A DNA stretch of 27,537 nt from Bacillota bacterium (GTDB lineage Bacteria > Bacillota > Clostridia > Christensenellales > Aristaeellaceae), in contig JAEYPB010000033.1 of the NCBI GenBank assembly GCA_023411175.1, positions 1 through 27,537 of the forward strand. The letters run 5' to 3'. The stretch's first letter is position 1; every line of letters starts with the position of its first letter. Position numbers and translations under genes: made by a program. Positions 14,007-21,700 of the stretch are shown piece after piece. The notes under the pieces were generated by a model, which did not search any database, was not told the origin of the DNA, and saw only the letters and a program-made list of their open reading frames with translations.

Positions 14007-14801
14007 CTACAGCCACCTCCCGCGCGCGCTGGCCGTGACCTTTGCGCTCTTGGTACCCGCGCCGAAAGCCAGTGTCACACCCAGGGTGTGTTTGCCCGCG
14101 GACAGCTCGATGGAATCAAACTGCGTCGCGTGAGGCAGCGCGCTGCCGCCTCCGGAGAAGATCGCCCCGACGGGCGGCTCCATGTCGATGGTGAGGGAGT
14201 CGCCCGCGGCCACGTTCATGCCGAAGAAGGCGGCGGCCTTCCCGTCCACCGTGACCGTCACGCCGGTGATAGCCGCCGCGCCGGTGTTTTGGATGACCAG
14301 CTTGAGCGGCGCGGGCACGCCCGTTGACACGCTCAGGTTCAGCGCGTTGTCCGTGACCGTTGTTGTCAGGCTGGCGGTGCTTTCCGTCACGCTGTAGGCG
14401 TAGGGCTGGGCGAAAAACCCAACCTCCAATCCGCCCTCGATCCACCCGGAGAATCCCCAATCCGTCCCGTCCACCACCTCCGCCAGGTAGTAGCGGTCCG
14501 GCTCATAGTCAAATACCAGCCGCTGCCGCCCGTTAAGCAGCCACCGGCTGATCGCCCTCAGGCGCTCCTGCGCCGCCGATTGGGACGGCGGGTCGGATAG
14601 GAAGTACAGCGTGCCCTCAAAGGGCAGCTGCCCATATACCTCGCCGGGCAGGCGCACCGTGCCGGACATGCCGGCGATTTCGTAGGCGTTCGGCGTCACC
14701 GGCGGCGCGATCGGGTGACCACCCTTCTCCACGTAGATGCAGCCGAAGTCCCGGAGGCAGTGCTGCCCGCCAAAACTGAAATTGATTTCGTTCAGGTTCA
14801 T
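14007..14801 (-). CDS. Distal tail protein (Dit)
   Basis: The 264-aa product belongs to the siphovirus phage-tail (Dit/YmaC-like) family, which forms the hexameric ring joining tail tube to baseplate. I see the N-terminal ring-domain pattern (FSFGGQHCLRDFGCIYVEKG, then RLPGEVYGQLPFEGTL) and RLVFDYEPDRYYLAEV. A second beta domain (about 130-260) contains LVIQNTGAAAITGVTVTVDG and resembles a galectin or Ig-like insertion. A longer frame reaches 14930, but I use the ATG at 14801. The upstream codons read inside the tape-measure gene and are not Dit-like. Only 10 bases separate it from the tape-measure stop. Confidence 0.9.
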   Translation of the reverse strand: MNLNEINFSFGGQHCLRDFGCIYVEKGGHPIAPPVTPNAYEIAGMSGTVRLPGEVYGQLPFEGTLYFLSDPPSQSAAQERLRAISRWLLNGRQRLVFDYEPDRYYLAEVVDGTDWGFSGWIEGGLEVGFFAQPYAYSVTESTASLTTTVTDNALNLSVSTGVPAPLKLVIQNTGAAAITGVTVTVDGKAAAFFGMNVAAGDSLTIDMEPPVGAIFSGGGSALPHATQFDSIELSAGKHTLGVTLAFGAGTKSAKVTASARGRWL

Positions 14802-14811
14802 GCTCCGCCCC

Positions 14812-17800
14812 CTATCCCACCAGCACCATGTGGGACGCACGCCCGGAGGCGGTGCGTTGCACGCGCTGGTATGTGGCGCGGCTGACGCCCGGTTCGACCG
14901 TGCGGCCCAGCTCGCGCCCATCCACCTCAAGTACCTGGTTGCCGAGACCGGCGCGACGGTTGGCCCTGGCCACCGCCTCGCCCAGCTTGTCGTAGTCGAT
15001 TTGCGGCGCGTTCATGCTGGGGTACGCGCCGCCGCCCGCCGCCGCCTCGCCCGTCGCCATGGCAGCCAGGCTGCGCGCGCTGTCGAGCACGCTGCCCATA
15101 CCTCGCTCGATGCCCTCCGCGAAGCCCTCGGCGGTCCACACGCCGATTTCGGCCATCTTCCGGCTTGGGGAGGAAATACCCAGCTCCTGCTTAACGGCGT
15201 TGTAGGCGTCCTGCGCGGCCCGCCGCGCCGCCGCGATGATCTTCGAGGAACCGCTCCGGATGCCGCGCGCCACGCCATCCGCGATCGCGTCTCCGATGCT
15301 CTGGAAGTTGCTGCCGTCCCTGCCGCCGATCGCCGACCACAGCGCCGACAGCGCGCCACTGCCCAGGGCGCTGGCCGCGCCGGACACGCTGGACGCCTTC
15401 GAAGAGATGCCTGTCTTGACGCCGGTGCCGAACGCGCTGCCGATGGTCTGGCCGTTCGCGGCGCTCAGGTTATAGGAAGCGGTGGCCTGCACAGCCCTGG
15501 CCACTTGCGCGGTCGTGGAGACCAGCGCCGCGCGCGCGCCGGATACGCCGTCCTCGATGCCCGACATGTAGTCGTCGCCCAGCGTCGTGCCCGCGTCCGC
15601 CGTCAGGATGGACGCTGCGGCGTTCAGCGCAGCGTTTGCGGATGCCTGCACCGCGGCGTTGACGCCCTCGGTGCCGCCAGTGATGCCCTTCTCCATCTCC
15701 GCCATGGCGGCCTCGTATCCAGCGTTGGCCACATCGGTCAGCGCCGTCCTGATGGCTTCGGCGTTTGCGTTGTTGGTCGATATGCCGTCCGCGATGGCCT
15801 TGGTGACGGCCTTGCCCAGGTCCTGGTACTTGGTTGCGCTGGCCTCGCCCCATCCCATGAAGCCGGTGCCGGCAATGCCGAAAGCGGCGTTGAGCGCGTC
15901 GGCTACCGCGTTGGCGGCGGCATTCGCGCCGCCAGCAAAGGTGGCTGCCGTGGCGGCGGCGAGCCCGTCCCGGATGCCCGCGGCAGCCGCCTCGCCGTAG
16001 GGCTTGGTCTTGTTGCTGGTGCCGCCTTCCACGCCCAGCTCGGTCTTGAACTGGTCAAGCGCCGCCTGGCTGGCGTTCTTGACGGCCTCTTTCAGGTCGC
16101 CCTCGCTGCCGGTGACGCCATCCTTGATGCCGGTCATGATGTCGGTGCCGGCCTGCTTGGCCTCTTTGCTCTCCTCGCTCTCGCCGCCGCCGAACCCGAA
16201 GATGGACTTGATGGCGTCCCAGATGCGCCCGAACACGTCTGCGACGACGCTAAGCACCGCCGAAACACCCTCCAAAAGGCCGCTGCCCAGGCCTTCCAGG
16301 ATGAAACCGCCGACCGAAGCCGCCTCCTTGCTGGGGCTGGCAATGCCGAAGACACCCTTGATGGCGTCCCAGATGCCGGTAAAAACGCCTTTGATGGATT
16401 CCATGACGGCGCCCACCGCGCCGGAAAGGCCGTTGGCCAATCCCTGCAGCATGTTCAGGCCCAGCCCCGCCCAATCGATTTGAGTGAGGGCGTCCCAGAT
16501 GGCCGAGATGATCTGCGGCATGGCCGCGATCAGCTGCGGAATGGCTTCCACCAGGCCGGTGACGATGCCCGCGAGAATTTCGCCGCCGGAGGTCAGAATC
16601 TGCGGTAGCGCTTCGGTCAGCGCCGTGATGATCGCCGTGATGATTTGCGGCAGTGCCGCGGTCAGCGTGGGGATGGCCTCAACAAGACCGTCAATGAGGC
16701 TCGTCAGGATCGACGTACCCTGCGCCAGGATTTGCGGCAGCGCCTCGGTCACCGCGGTGATAATCGCCGTCACCACCTGCGGCAGCGCCGCCGCAAGCGT
16801 CGGGATGGCTCCGGTGATGCCATCGATGACGCTGGTCAGAATGGCCGTGCCCTGCGTGCCAATCTCCGGAAGCGCGGTTGTGATGGCCGTTACGATCGCC
16901 GTCACGATCTGCGGCAGCGCCGCGGTCAGTGCCGGGATGGTGGCCACGATGCCGTCGATGACGCTGGTCAGGATCGCGGCGCCCTGCGAAAGGATTTGCG
17001 GCAGCGCTTCGGTCAGCGCCGTCAGGATCGCCGTTACAACCTGCGGGAGCGCCTGGACCAGTGTTGGCAGCGCCTGCGCGATGCCATCCACAAGGCCCTG
17101 AATCACATTCATGCCCGCCGAGAGAATGTCCGGGATGGCACCCGCCAAGCCCGTCACAATTTCAGTCACCATGCTGACCGCCGCCGGCAGGAGCGTCGGC
17201 AGCGCAGCTGCAATGCCGTCCACAAGGCCCGTAATCAGCGACGTAGCCGCTTCCACAAGTCCGCTGGCGTTCTGAATCAGGAACGAGGCCATGCTGGTGA
17301 CGATGTTCGTGGCGAGCGTCGCGATGGGCTGCACGTTGGTTGTGACCGCATCCAGCACGGACTGCAATAGGCCGATGGCTGCCGGCAGGATGGTGTCAAG
17401 CAGGCCCGGCAGCGCGCTCACCAGCGTGCTGGCGACGGTCGTAAGCGCCTCCGTGGCGATCGGGACGGCCTCCTGAATGATGCCGGTCACATCGGTCAGC
17501 GCGCCGGACAGTTGCCCCATCAGCCCTTCGATGATGTCTTCGAGCTCGCCGGGCTTGAGTCCGTCCTGCAGCGCCAGCGCCACGGAGGACATGGCGCTGG
17601 TGGCGGTGTCGACCAGCGGTTGAAACGCGGGCATCACCACCAAGCCGATGCTGTTTTTCAGTGCTTCACCCGTCGCGGTGGCCCGCTGCATGCTGTCGTC
17701 GAAGCTGCCCATCGCCGCCAGCGCCTCGTCTGAAAAGACCGTGCCCATCTCCTGAGCTTCGGCAGAGAGCGATTTGAGCGTGTCCCCACCCGCCGCGATC

Positions 17801-18702
17801 AGCGGGTTAAGGTCCTGGGCGGACTTGCCAAAAAGGTCCATGGCCAGCGCGTCCCGCTCGGTTTCATTGGCCACCCTGCCCAGCGCGTCGATGGCGTCGG
17901 CAAACACGTCCTCGCTGTCGCGCAGCTTGCCGTTGCCGTCCGTGATGCTGACGCCCAGCGCCTTGAACTTTTCTTTTGCGCTGTCGCTTCCACTGGCAGC
18001 GTCGCCCATCTGCTTGACCATTTTGGCCATGCTCTTGGTCATCGTGTCGACGTCGGTATCAATGAAATTCGCCGCGTAGGACCATCCCTGCAGCTTCTCA
18101 GCGCTGACACCGGTCTGCGTGGACAGCGTGAGCAGGTCGTCGGCGTAGGTGCCCGCGCCTTGGGCGAACTCGAAGGCTTTCTTGCCGGCCTCAAACGCCG
18201 CCGCGCCAACCGCCGCAAACGCCGCCGCCAGTGCTTCCAGCGAAGCCTTTAGGCCCGCCTTGGCGGCATCCCCGGCCTTGCCCAGCGCGCCGCTCAGTTC
18301 GTCCGCGCCGTCGGCTGCCTTCCCCTCGGATTTCGCGGCAGAGTCCAGGGCTTCCTCGGTCTGGCCCAGCTCCTGCTCGGTGCCGTTCATGGCGGTGGTG
18401 GCCTTGTTCAGCGCGATGCGCAGGTCGTCGGCCTGCTTCGAGTTGGTACCGTATTTCTCCTCCGCGCGCGCAAGCTGCTCTGAGATGAGCCGCACCTTAT
18501 CGGCCTGCGCTTCGTAGATCTTCGAGAGCTTTTCCTGCTTATCCTGAAGCGCCTCGATGGACGATTCCTGACCACCGAAGGCGCTCTGCGAGGCTTTCAG
18601 GTCGCTGTTCAGTACGCTCAGCTGGCGGCCGATGTCGCCCATGGCGCTCTTGTATTCCTTGTCCCCCAGGACGCTTACTTTTGTCTTGATGCCATCGTCC
18701 AC
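14812..18702 (-). CDS. Tail tape measure protein
   Basis: The 1296-aa protein sets tail length and leaves the tube during DNA ejection. Residues about 20-110 form a coiled coil (IEALQDKQEKLSKIYEAQAD). About 190-370 is a TP901-type domain with ALGRVANETERDALAMDLFG. Hydrophobic helical repeats follow (about 475-730) with a 44-residue period. The C-terminus has ISSPSRKMAEIG and WTAEGFAEGIE segments, typical of tape measures. Start is GTG 18702 with AAAGGAGG 7 bases upstream. At the usual ~1.5 Angstrom per residue the tail would be near 190 nm, an estimate only. No lytic transglycosylase or peptidase domain is visible. Confidence 0.95.
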   Translation of the reverse strand: MDDGIKTKVSVLGDKEYKSAMGDIGRQLSVLNSDLKASQSAFGGQESSIEALQDKQEKLSKIYEAQADKVRLISEQLARAEEKYGTNSKQADDLRIALNKATTAMNGTEQELGQTEEALDSAAKSEGKAADGADELSGALGKAGDAAKAGLKASLEALAAAFAAVGAAAFEAGKKAFEFAQGAGTYADDLLTLSTQTGVSAEKLQGWSYAANFIDTDVDTMTKSMAKMVKQMGDAASGSDSAKEKFKALGVSITDGNGKLRDSEDVFADAIDALGRVANETERDALAMDLFGKSAQDLNPLIAAGGDTLKSLSAEAQEMGTVFSDEALAAMGSFDDSMQRATATGEALKNSIGLVVMPAFQPLVDTATSAMSSVALALQDGLKPGELEDIIEGLMGQLSGALTDVTGIIQEAVPIATEALTTVASTLVSALPGLLDTILPAAIGLLQSVLDAVTTNVQPIATLATNIVTSMASFLIQNASGLVEAATSLITGLVDGIAAALPTLLPAAVSMVTEIVTGLAGAIPDILSAGMNVIQGLVDGIAQALPTLVQALPQVVTAILTALTEALPQILSQGAAILTSVIDGIVATIPALTAALPQIVTAIVTAITTALPEIGTQGTAILTSVIDGITGAIPTLAAALPQVVTAIITAVTEALPQILAQGTSILTSLIDGLVEAIPTLTAALPQIITAIITALTEALPQILTSGGEILAGIVTGLVEAIPQLIAAMPQIISAIWDALTQIDWAGLGLNMLQGLANGLSGAVGAVMESIKGVFTGIWDAIKGVFGIASPSKEAASVGGFILEGLGSGLLEGVSAVLSVVADVFGRIWDAIKSIFGFGGGESEESKEAKQAGTDIMTGIKDGVTGSEGDLKEAVKNASQAALDQFKTELGVEGGTSNKTKPYGEAAAAGIRDGLAAATAATFAGGANAAANAVADALNAAFGIAGTGFMGWGEASATKYQDLGKAVTKAIADGISTNNANAEAIRTALTDVANAGYEAAMAEMEKGITGGTEGVNAAVQASANAALNAAASILTADAGTTLGDDYMSGIEDGVSGARAALVSTTAQVARAVQATASYNLSAANGQTIGSAFGTGVKTGISSKASSVSGAASALGSGALSALWSAIGGRDGSNFQSIGDAIADGVARGIRSGSSKIIAAARRAAQDAYNAVKQELGISSPSRKMAEIGVWTAEGFAEGIERGMGSVLDSARSLAAMATGEAAAGGGAYPSMNAPQIDYDKLGEAVARANRRAGLGNQVLEVDGRELGRTVEPGVSRATYQRVQRTASGRASHMVLVG
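16500..17290 (-). repeat. 132-bp tandem repeats inside the tape measure gene
   Basis: About six diverged copies of a 132-bp (44-codon) unit. Corresponding points fall at 16541, 16673, 16805, 16937, 17069 and about 17201. The encoded unit runs roughly ALPQVVTAILTALTEALPQI, then a loop, then AILTSVIDGIVATIPALTA. Frame is kept throughout. Confidence 0.85.
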
Positions 18703-18722
18703 ACCGACCCCTCCTTTACTCC

Positions 18723-18751
18723 AAAAACGAAAAAGCGCCCGCGCGGACGCT
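18723..18751 (-). terminator. Terminator-like hairpin between tail chaperone and tape measure
   Basis: AGCGCCC (18734-18740) pairs with GGACGCT (18745-18751), seven pairs with one G-U, loop GCGC. Two U-tracts follow on the minus strand. It starts at the stop codon of the second chaperone gene and precedes the tape-measure ribosome binding site. Partial termination would lower tape-measure synthesis. Confidence 0.65.
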
Positions 18752-18984
18752 TATCTGGGCAGCCGCGCAAGGCGCTGGGGCCGCTCCGGCGTCCGCGCGG
18801 GCGTCTTGCCGGAAACCCGCGGCGCCGGCGTCTGCTGCTGCCGTGCCTCCTTGGCGCGGTTGTACAGGCTGACAATCGCGCGTGGGCTACTCTCCCAAAA
18901 CTCCGCTGCGCTCATCCCGCAGTCAAGCGCCCGGTAGAAAAGCCACACCCAGGGAAACTTTCCGTCCTCGCGGGCGCCCGTCAA
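18751..18984 (-). CDS. Second tail assembly chaperone (gpT-like; separate start or -1 frameshift product)
   Basis: A 77-aa frame in the -1 phase relative to the first chaperone. Its TTG start overlaps the TGA of that gene (TTGA). The product contains FPWVWLFYRALDCGMSAAEFWESSPRA in outline, the aromatic W-x-x-Y and AEFW pattern seen in the T part of G/GT chaperones. It ends in a basic Pro/Arg-rich tail. In many siphophages this part is made only as a fusion by -1 frameshifting. Here the frame is open only from 12 bases upstream of the stop, where GAAAAGGA could act as a weak slippery site, while AAGGA also serves as a ribosome binding site for TTG. Confidence 0.7.
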   Translation of the reverse strand: MTGAREDGKFPWVWLFYRALDCGMSAAEFWESSPRAIVSLYNRAKEARQQQTPAPRVSGKTPARTPERPQRLARLPR

Positions 18985-19349
18985 GGGTCCTTTTCATCTG
19001 CCTCACCGCACGGAGGCACTTCGGGCATCGCTCTGGACACGCCGGCGGCGATGATCTCGCGGATGCCGTCCACGCTGTCCAGCTTGAATTTCTCGTCGAA
19101 TTCCTCAAACGGCATGTCGCAGCCGCCCGACGCCATGGCGCCGTAGAAGACGGCCAGCACGGCCCGGTACTTGCCCTTGGCGAGGTCATTAAGGATCGCG
19201 GCGTAGCCGGTGTCCCTGCCGAAATGCTCCTCGTACACGTCCTCCGCCAGCCGCGCGGTGCGGTTATTGAAAACGAGCGCGAACTTCTGGCCGTCGATGG
19301 TGATGTTCCTGACCGGCGCGCTGATGTCGCGCCCACGTTCCTGCTCCAT
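18981..19349 (-). CDS. Tail assembly chaperone (gpG-like)
   Basis: This 122-aa acidic helical protein lies between the major tail protein and tape measure genes, the invariant position of the tail chaperone that coats the tape measure during assembly. It begins with a short strand pair (NITIDGQKFALVFNNRTAR). Helices follow, with FEEFDEKFKLDSVDGIREII, matching the gpG-like families of Gram-positive phages. GGAGGC lies before the ATG at 19349. Confidence 0.8.
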   Translation of the reverse strand: MEQERGRDISAPVRNITIDGQKFALVFNNRTARLAEDVYEEHFGRDTGYAAILNDLAKGKYRAVLAVFYGAMASGGCDMPFEEFDEKFKLDSVDGIREIIAAGVSRAMPEVPPCGEADEKDP

Positions 19350-19370
19350 GGTTGCCTCCTGTCATAAATC

Positions 19371-19400
19371 AAGGCCAGCCCCGAGATGGGGGCTGGCCTT
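19371..19400 (-). repeat. Perfect 12-bp hairpin after the major tail protein gene
   Basis: AAGGCCAGCCCC (19371-19382) pairs perfectly with 19389-19400 around a 6-base loop. It starts 18 bases after the major tail protein stop. The minus strand has only a short U-containing run afterwards, so it is more likely an RNA stabiliser or partial attenuator than a full terminator. Confidence 0.8.
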
Positions 19401-19418
19401 GCGTCGGATGGGTTGGGG

Positions 19419-20000
19419 CTACGGCCCCTCCGGTGATTCGTACACGGCACTGAACCAGCCGGAGATGACGGCCTGGGGCACGTCCACGGTCGTGGTATCC
19501 ACCACGGCGGCGAGCCTGCCGTCGTTCATGCGGCGCGTAAACGTTCCTTCGAGGTTGGGCGTCTGATACTCGATCTTTTCGCCGTCGGTCTTGCCGGCCT
19601 TGACCGGCTCCTGAAACTGGCCCTGCAAGAGCCACCAGAGCTCCTTGCTGCCATCATCGAGCGTGTACGCAAAGCCGATGGCCACATCCGCCGGCTCGCC
19701 GTCGCCCTTGATGATCTGGACGCCGTTGCTATCGGCCTCACGGTTGAGGATTTCCTTGAGCACCTCGTGCGTGATCTTGTCCAGGTTGAGCTTGACGCCG
19801 TAGGTGTCGACTTTGCGCTTGTTGCGCAGGGTGGCGTTGCTGGCGTACAACTTGCCCTCGCGGTACGTGGGCGTCAGCGTGGTCTCGATGGCCTTCGCCA
19901 GCACCTTGGGCTCGGCGTAAACGGGCTTCGCGGTCGCCGTGGCGGGCGTGGTGATCTTAGCGTAGTACACGTCCAGCACGCCGTAGAAATAACCCTCCAT
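19419..20000 (-). CDS. Major tail protein (phi13-type tail tube)
   Basis: This 193-aa tube subunit is the most abundant tail component. The sequence starts MEGYFYGVLDVYYAKI and contains YASNATLRNKRKVDTYGVKL, then KELWWLLQGQFQEPVKAG. This fits the phi13/TP901-1 major tail family, including the conserved turn of an aromatic strand before an E-P-x-K-x-G-K-T segment. It follows the tail terminator gene by one base and precedes the chaperones. GGAGG lies about 7 bases upstream of the ATG. Confidence 0.92.
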   Translation of the reverse strand: MEGYFYGVLDVYYAKITTPATATAKPVYAEPKVLAKAIETTLTPTYREGKLYASNATLRNKRKVDTYGVKLNLDKITHEVLKEILNREADSNGVQIIKGDGEPADVAIGFAYTLDDGSKELWWLLQGQFQEPVKAGKTDGEKIEYQTPNLEGTFTRRMNDGRLAAVVDTTTVDVPQAVISGWFSAVYESPEGP

Positions 20001-20001
20001 G

Positions 20002-20349
20002 TCAGTCCTCCTTTACCTCTTCCACCCATTCGCAGGTCGCCGCGATGTGGTGGTATTCCGTGTCCGTCTCGTAGTCGTCCGGGCCATAGCCGATGACCTT
20101 CACGCCCGCGGCGCGAAGCAGGGCAATAGCCTGGTGGAAAATTGTCCGGTGCGTGCCGTCGCTCCGCTTGGAGAAGACGTGCACCTGCACCATGTGGCTG
20201 AGGCGCTGCGGCTGGTTGCTGGCGTAAGCCTGAAAGGTGCCCAGCACCTCGCGCCAGGTCGTATAGGTTTCCTCACCGCCCGCCGGGGGTTTCGATACGG
20301 GGCAGGGCAGCGCCGAAAGCGTGCTCTGGAAAAATTCTTCAAAACTCAC
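20002..20349 (-). CDS. Tail terminator/completion protein
   Basis: The 115-aa product from GTG 20349 starts MSFEEFFQSTLSALPCPVSK. I prefer this GTG, one base after the TAG of the previous gene, because it gives the usual MSFEEF-like beginning. ATG 20364 would add five residues and overlap that gene. The rest includes RLSHMVQVHVFSKRSD and ETDTEYHHIAATCEW, with beta strands expected of tail-terminator or gp17-like proteins. Gene order (between gp10-like and major tail protein) supports the assignment. Confidence 0.75.
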   Translation of the reverse strand: MSFEEFFQSTLSALPCPVSKPPAGGEETYTTWREVLGTFQAYASNQPQRLSHMVQVHVFSKRSDGTHRTIFHQAIALLRAAGVKVIGYGPDDYETDTEYHHIAATCEWVEEVKED

Positions 20350-20350
20350 G

Positions 20351-20758
20351 CTACGCGCCCCCATCCTTGGCAAATTCCGCGCGCATGGCGCTGGCGACAT
20401 CGCCTTCCGCAGCCTTGACCGTCGGGTGGAACCAGGCCAGGCCGGGCTTGTCCTTCTCGCCGTAGCTGCGGCCATACTCCAGGATGTTGCCGATCTTCGC
20501 CAGCGGCTCGCCGGTCTTCGAGTGTTTCCCGATCGGCTTGACCTCGCAGCTGAAACCGTCGCCCGCGGTGTACTGAACGGGACCCGCCTTGATGCTGTCC
20601 CGGAGTTCGCCTTCGTCCACCGGCGCCTTGGCGCTGAGCCGTTCAGCCAGTACCTTCCCGCCCGCCTTGACCGCGCGCTTGATGCGCTCCTCAGTCCCGG
20701 CCTCGCGCCGCTTGATGCCGTCGATGACCGCCTGCATGCCGCTAACCTCGATCGGCAT
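20351..20758 (-). CDS. HK97 gp10-like head-tail joining protein
   Basis: The 135-aa product has the HK97-gp10 pattern: an N-terminal amphipathic helix (MQAVIDGIKRREAGTEERI), then KAPVDEGELRDSI, a GNILEYGRSYGEKDKPGLAW motif, and a C-terminal helix. The family forms part of the neck and often has an A-P-(V)-D-x-G-x-L-R-x-S core, present here. It starts 3 bases after the previous stop. Confidence 0.9.
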   Translation of the reverse strand: MPIEVSGMQAVIDGIKRREAGTEERIKRAVKAGGKVLAERLSAKAPVDEGELRDSIKAGPVQYTAGDGFSCEVKPIGKHSKTGEPLAKIGNILEYGRSYGEKDKPGLAWFHPTVKAAEGDVASAMRAEFAKDGGA

Positions 20759-20761
20759 GCG

Positions 20762-21091
20762 CTACACCCCCTTGCCCCGCACCGCGCGGGCCTTGATGTG
20801 CAGAAAATCCTGCTTGTACCCCAGGTGGTTGATCTGCTCGATCTTGTAGGGCTGCCCGGCGCGGACGATGCGGCAGGTTACGTCCAGGTCCTCGCGCCAG
20901 CGGATGCCGAAGGTCACGATGTCCTGCACCTGGTAGGCCTGAGCGGCGTAGAAATCGCGCCCGGAGACGTCGGCCATTGAGGCGTAGCAGCCCGCGAATT
21001 GCGCCCACCCGGCAATCCGATTGCCCCTGCCGTCGGTCACGGTGGCGGGGCGCTCCAGTGTGATCCAGTGTTTCAGGTCACCTGCCTTCAT
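20762..21091 (-). CDS. Head-tail adaptor / head closure protein (SPP1 gp16-like)
   Basis: The 109-aa product is of the phage head-tail joining family that closes the head after packaging. Characteristic features are LKHWITLERP near the N-terminus, GRDFYAAQAYQ, the V-x-F-x-I-R-W-R strand, and IVRAGQPYKIEQINHLG before the C-terminus. Its ATG overlaps the preceding gene's TGA (ATGA). Confidence 0.9.
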   Translation of the reverse strand: MKAGDLKHWITLERPATVTDGRGNRIAGWAQFAGCYASMADVSGRDFYAAQAYQVQDIVTFGIRWREDLDVTCRIVRAGQPYKIEQINHLGYKQDFLHIKARAVRGKGV

Positions 21092-21363
21092 ATGCTTTCA
21101 CTCTCCACCGTGGGGCGCAGCTGGTGCACGCTTGAGACGATGTATGGCGGCACGACGGCGTCCGCGCCGCCGGCGCCGCGGTTGTCGTACATCCAGGCGG
21201 CCAGGTTGCACACCCAAAAGTCGTACAGCTCGTTGCTCTCCTGCTGAGGGACGCCCGCCCGCTCATACCACTTCACCGCCGCGGTCACGCACAGGCCAAG
21301 CACCTGATTATCGCTCTCGGGGTCAGCGCCCGCGAAGCGGCGCACCATGTCTATGCTTGGCAT
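21088..21363 (-). CDS. Head-tail connector protein (gp6/gp15-like)
   Basis: The 91-aa helical product from ATG 21363, which has GGAGG five bases upstream. The frame extends further upstream but those codons lie in the previous gene. The sequence has MVRRFAGADPESDNQVLGLC, then WYERAGVP and a conserved LYDFWVCNLAAWMYDNRG helix, typical of DNA-packaging/connector proteins of the gp6-like family. They form the ring under the portal. Confidence 0.85.
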   Translation of the reverse strand: MPSIDMVRRFAGADPESDNQVLGLCVTAAVKWYERAGVPQQESNELYDFWVCNLAAWMYDNRGAGGADAVVPPYIVSSVHQLRPTVESESI

Positions 21364-21373
21364 ACGCTCCTCC

Positions 21374-21646
21374 TTACGCGGTCGGCGCCGCCGCCGGCAG
21401 CTTGACAGGAACGCCCAGCGCGGCGGCCTTCGCGATCTCGTTGCCCAGGCATTCCGCGACAGCGTCCATGACTTCGGCAAGGTGTTCGCCGCTCACCGCC
21501 GAACCGTCCACGACTTCGGCGCTGATTGACATGCCCTTTCCGGGCCGGATATTGCAGGAGACGCACACCGCCGCTCTGCGCGTGCCGTCGGTCTCCATGA
21601 CTGAGATGATTGTCGTCGTCTGCTGGCTGTCGTCCCGAATAATCAT
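21374..21646 (-). CDS. Small phage protein of unknown function between capsid and connector
   Basis: A 90-aa product from ATG 21646 with AAGGAG 7 bases upstream. It starts MIIRDDSQQTTTIISVMETD, has RRAAVCVSCNIRPGKGMSI in the middle and a C-terminal alanine-rich helix. I do not recognise the family. Its place directly after the capsid gene would suit a decoration protein or minor head part, but the strand pattern is not diagnostic. Confidence 0.65.
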   Translation of the reverse strand: MIIRDDSQQTTTIISVMETDGTRRAAVCVSCNIRPGKGMSISAEVVDGSAVSGEHLAEVMDAVAECLGNEIAKAAALGVPVKLPAAAPTA

Positions 21647-21665
21647 GCGCAAGCTCCTTTCCAAC

Positions 21666-21689
21666 GCGGGCGGCCCGAAAGCCGCCCGC
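21666..21689 (-). repeat. Perfect 9-bp GC hairpin after the capsid gene
   Basis: GCGGGCGGC (21666-21674) pairs perfectly with 21681-21689 around a 6-base loop, 11 bases after the capsid stop. There is no U-tract. It probably protects the upstream capsid mRNA or attenuates downstream transcription. Confidence 0.75.
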
Positions 21690-21700
21690 ACACCGCTGGC

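Noticed and set aside
14737..16608. 623-codon plus-strand frame with Arg/Ala/Gly-rich product
   Set aside because: Antisense shadow of the tape measure gene; composition is unlike a folded protein and no ribosome site supports it.
16500..17290. Tandem array as CRISPR or satellite DNA
   Set aside because: The 132-bp units are in-frame, diverged mainly as expected for coding sequence, and belong to the tape measure protein.
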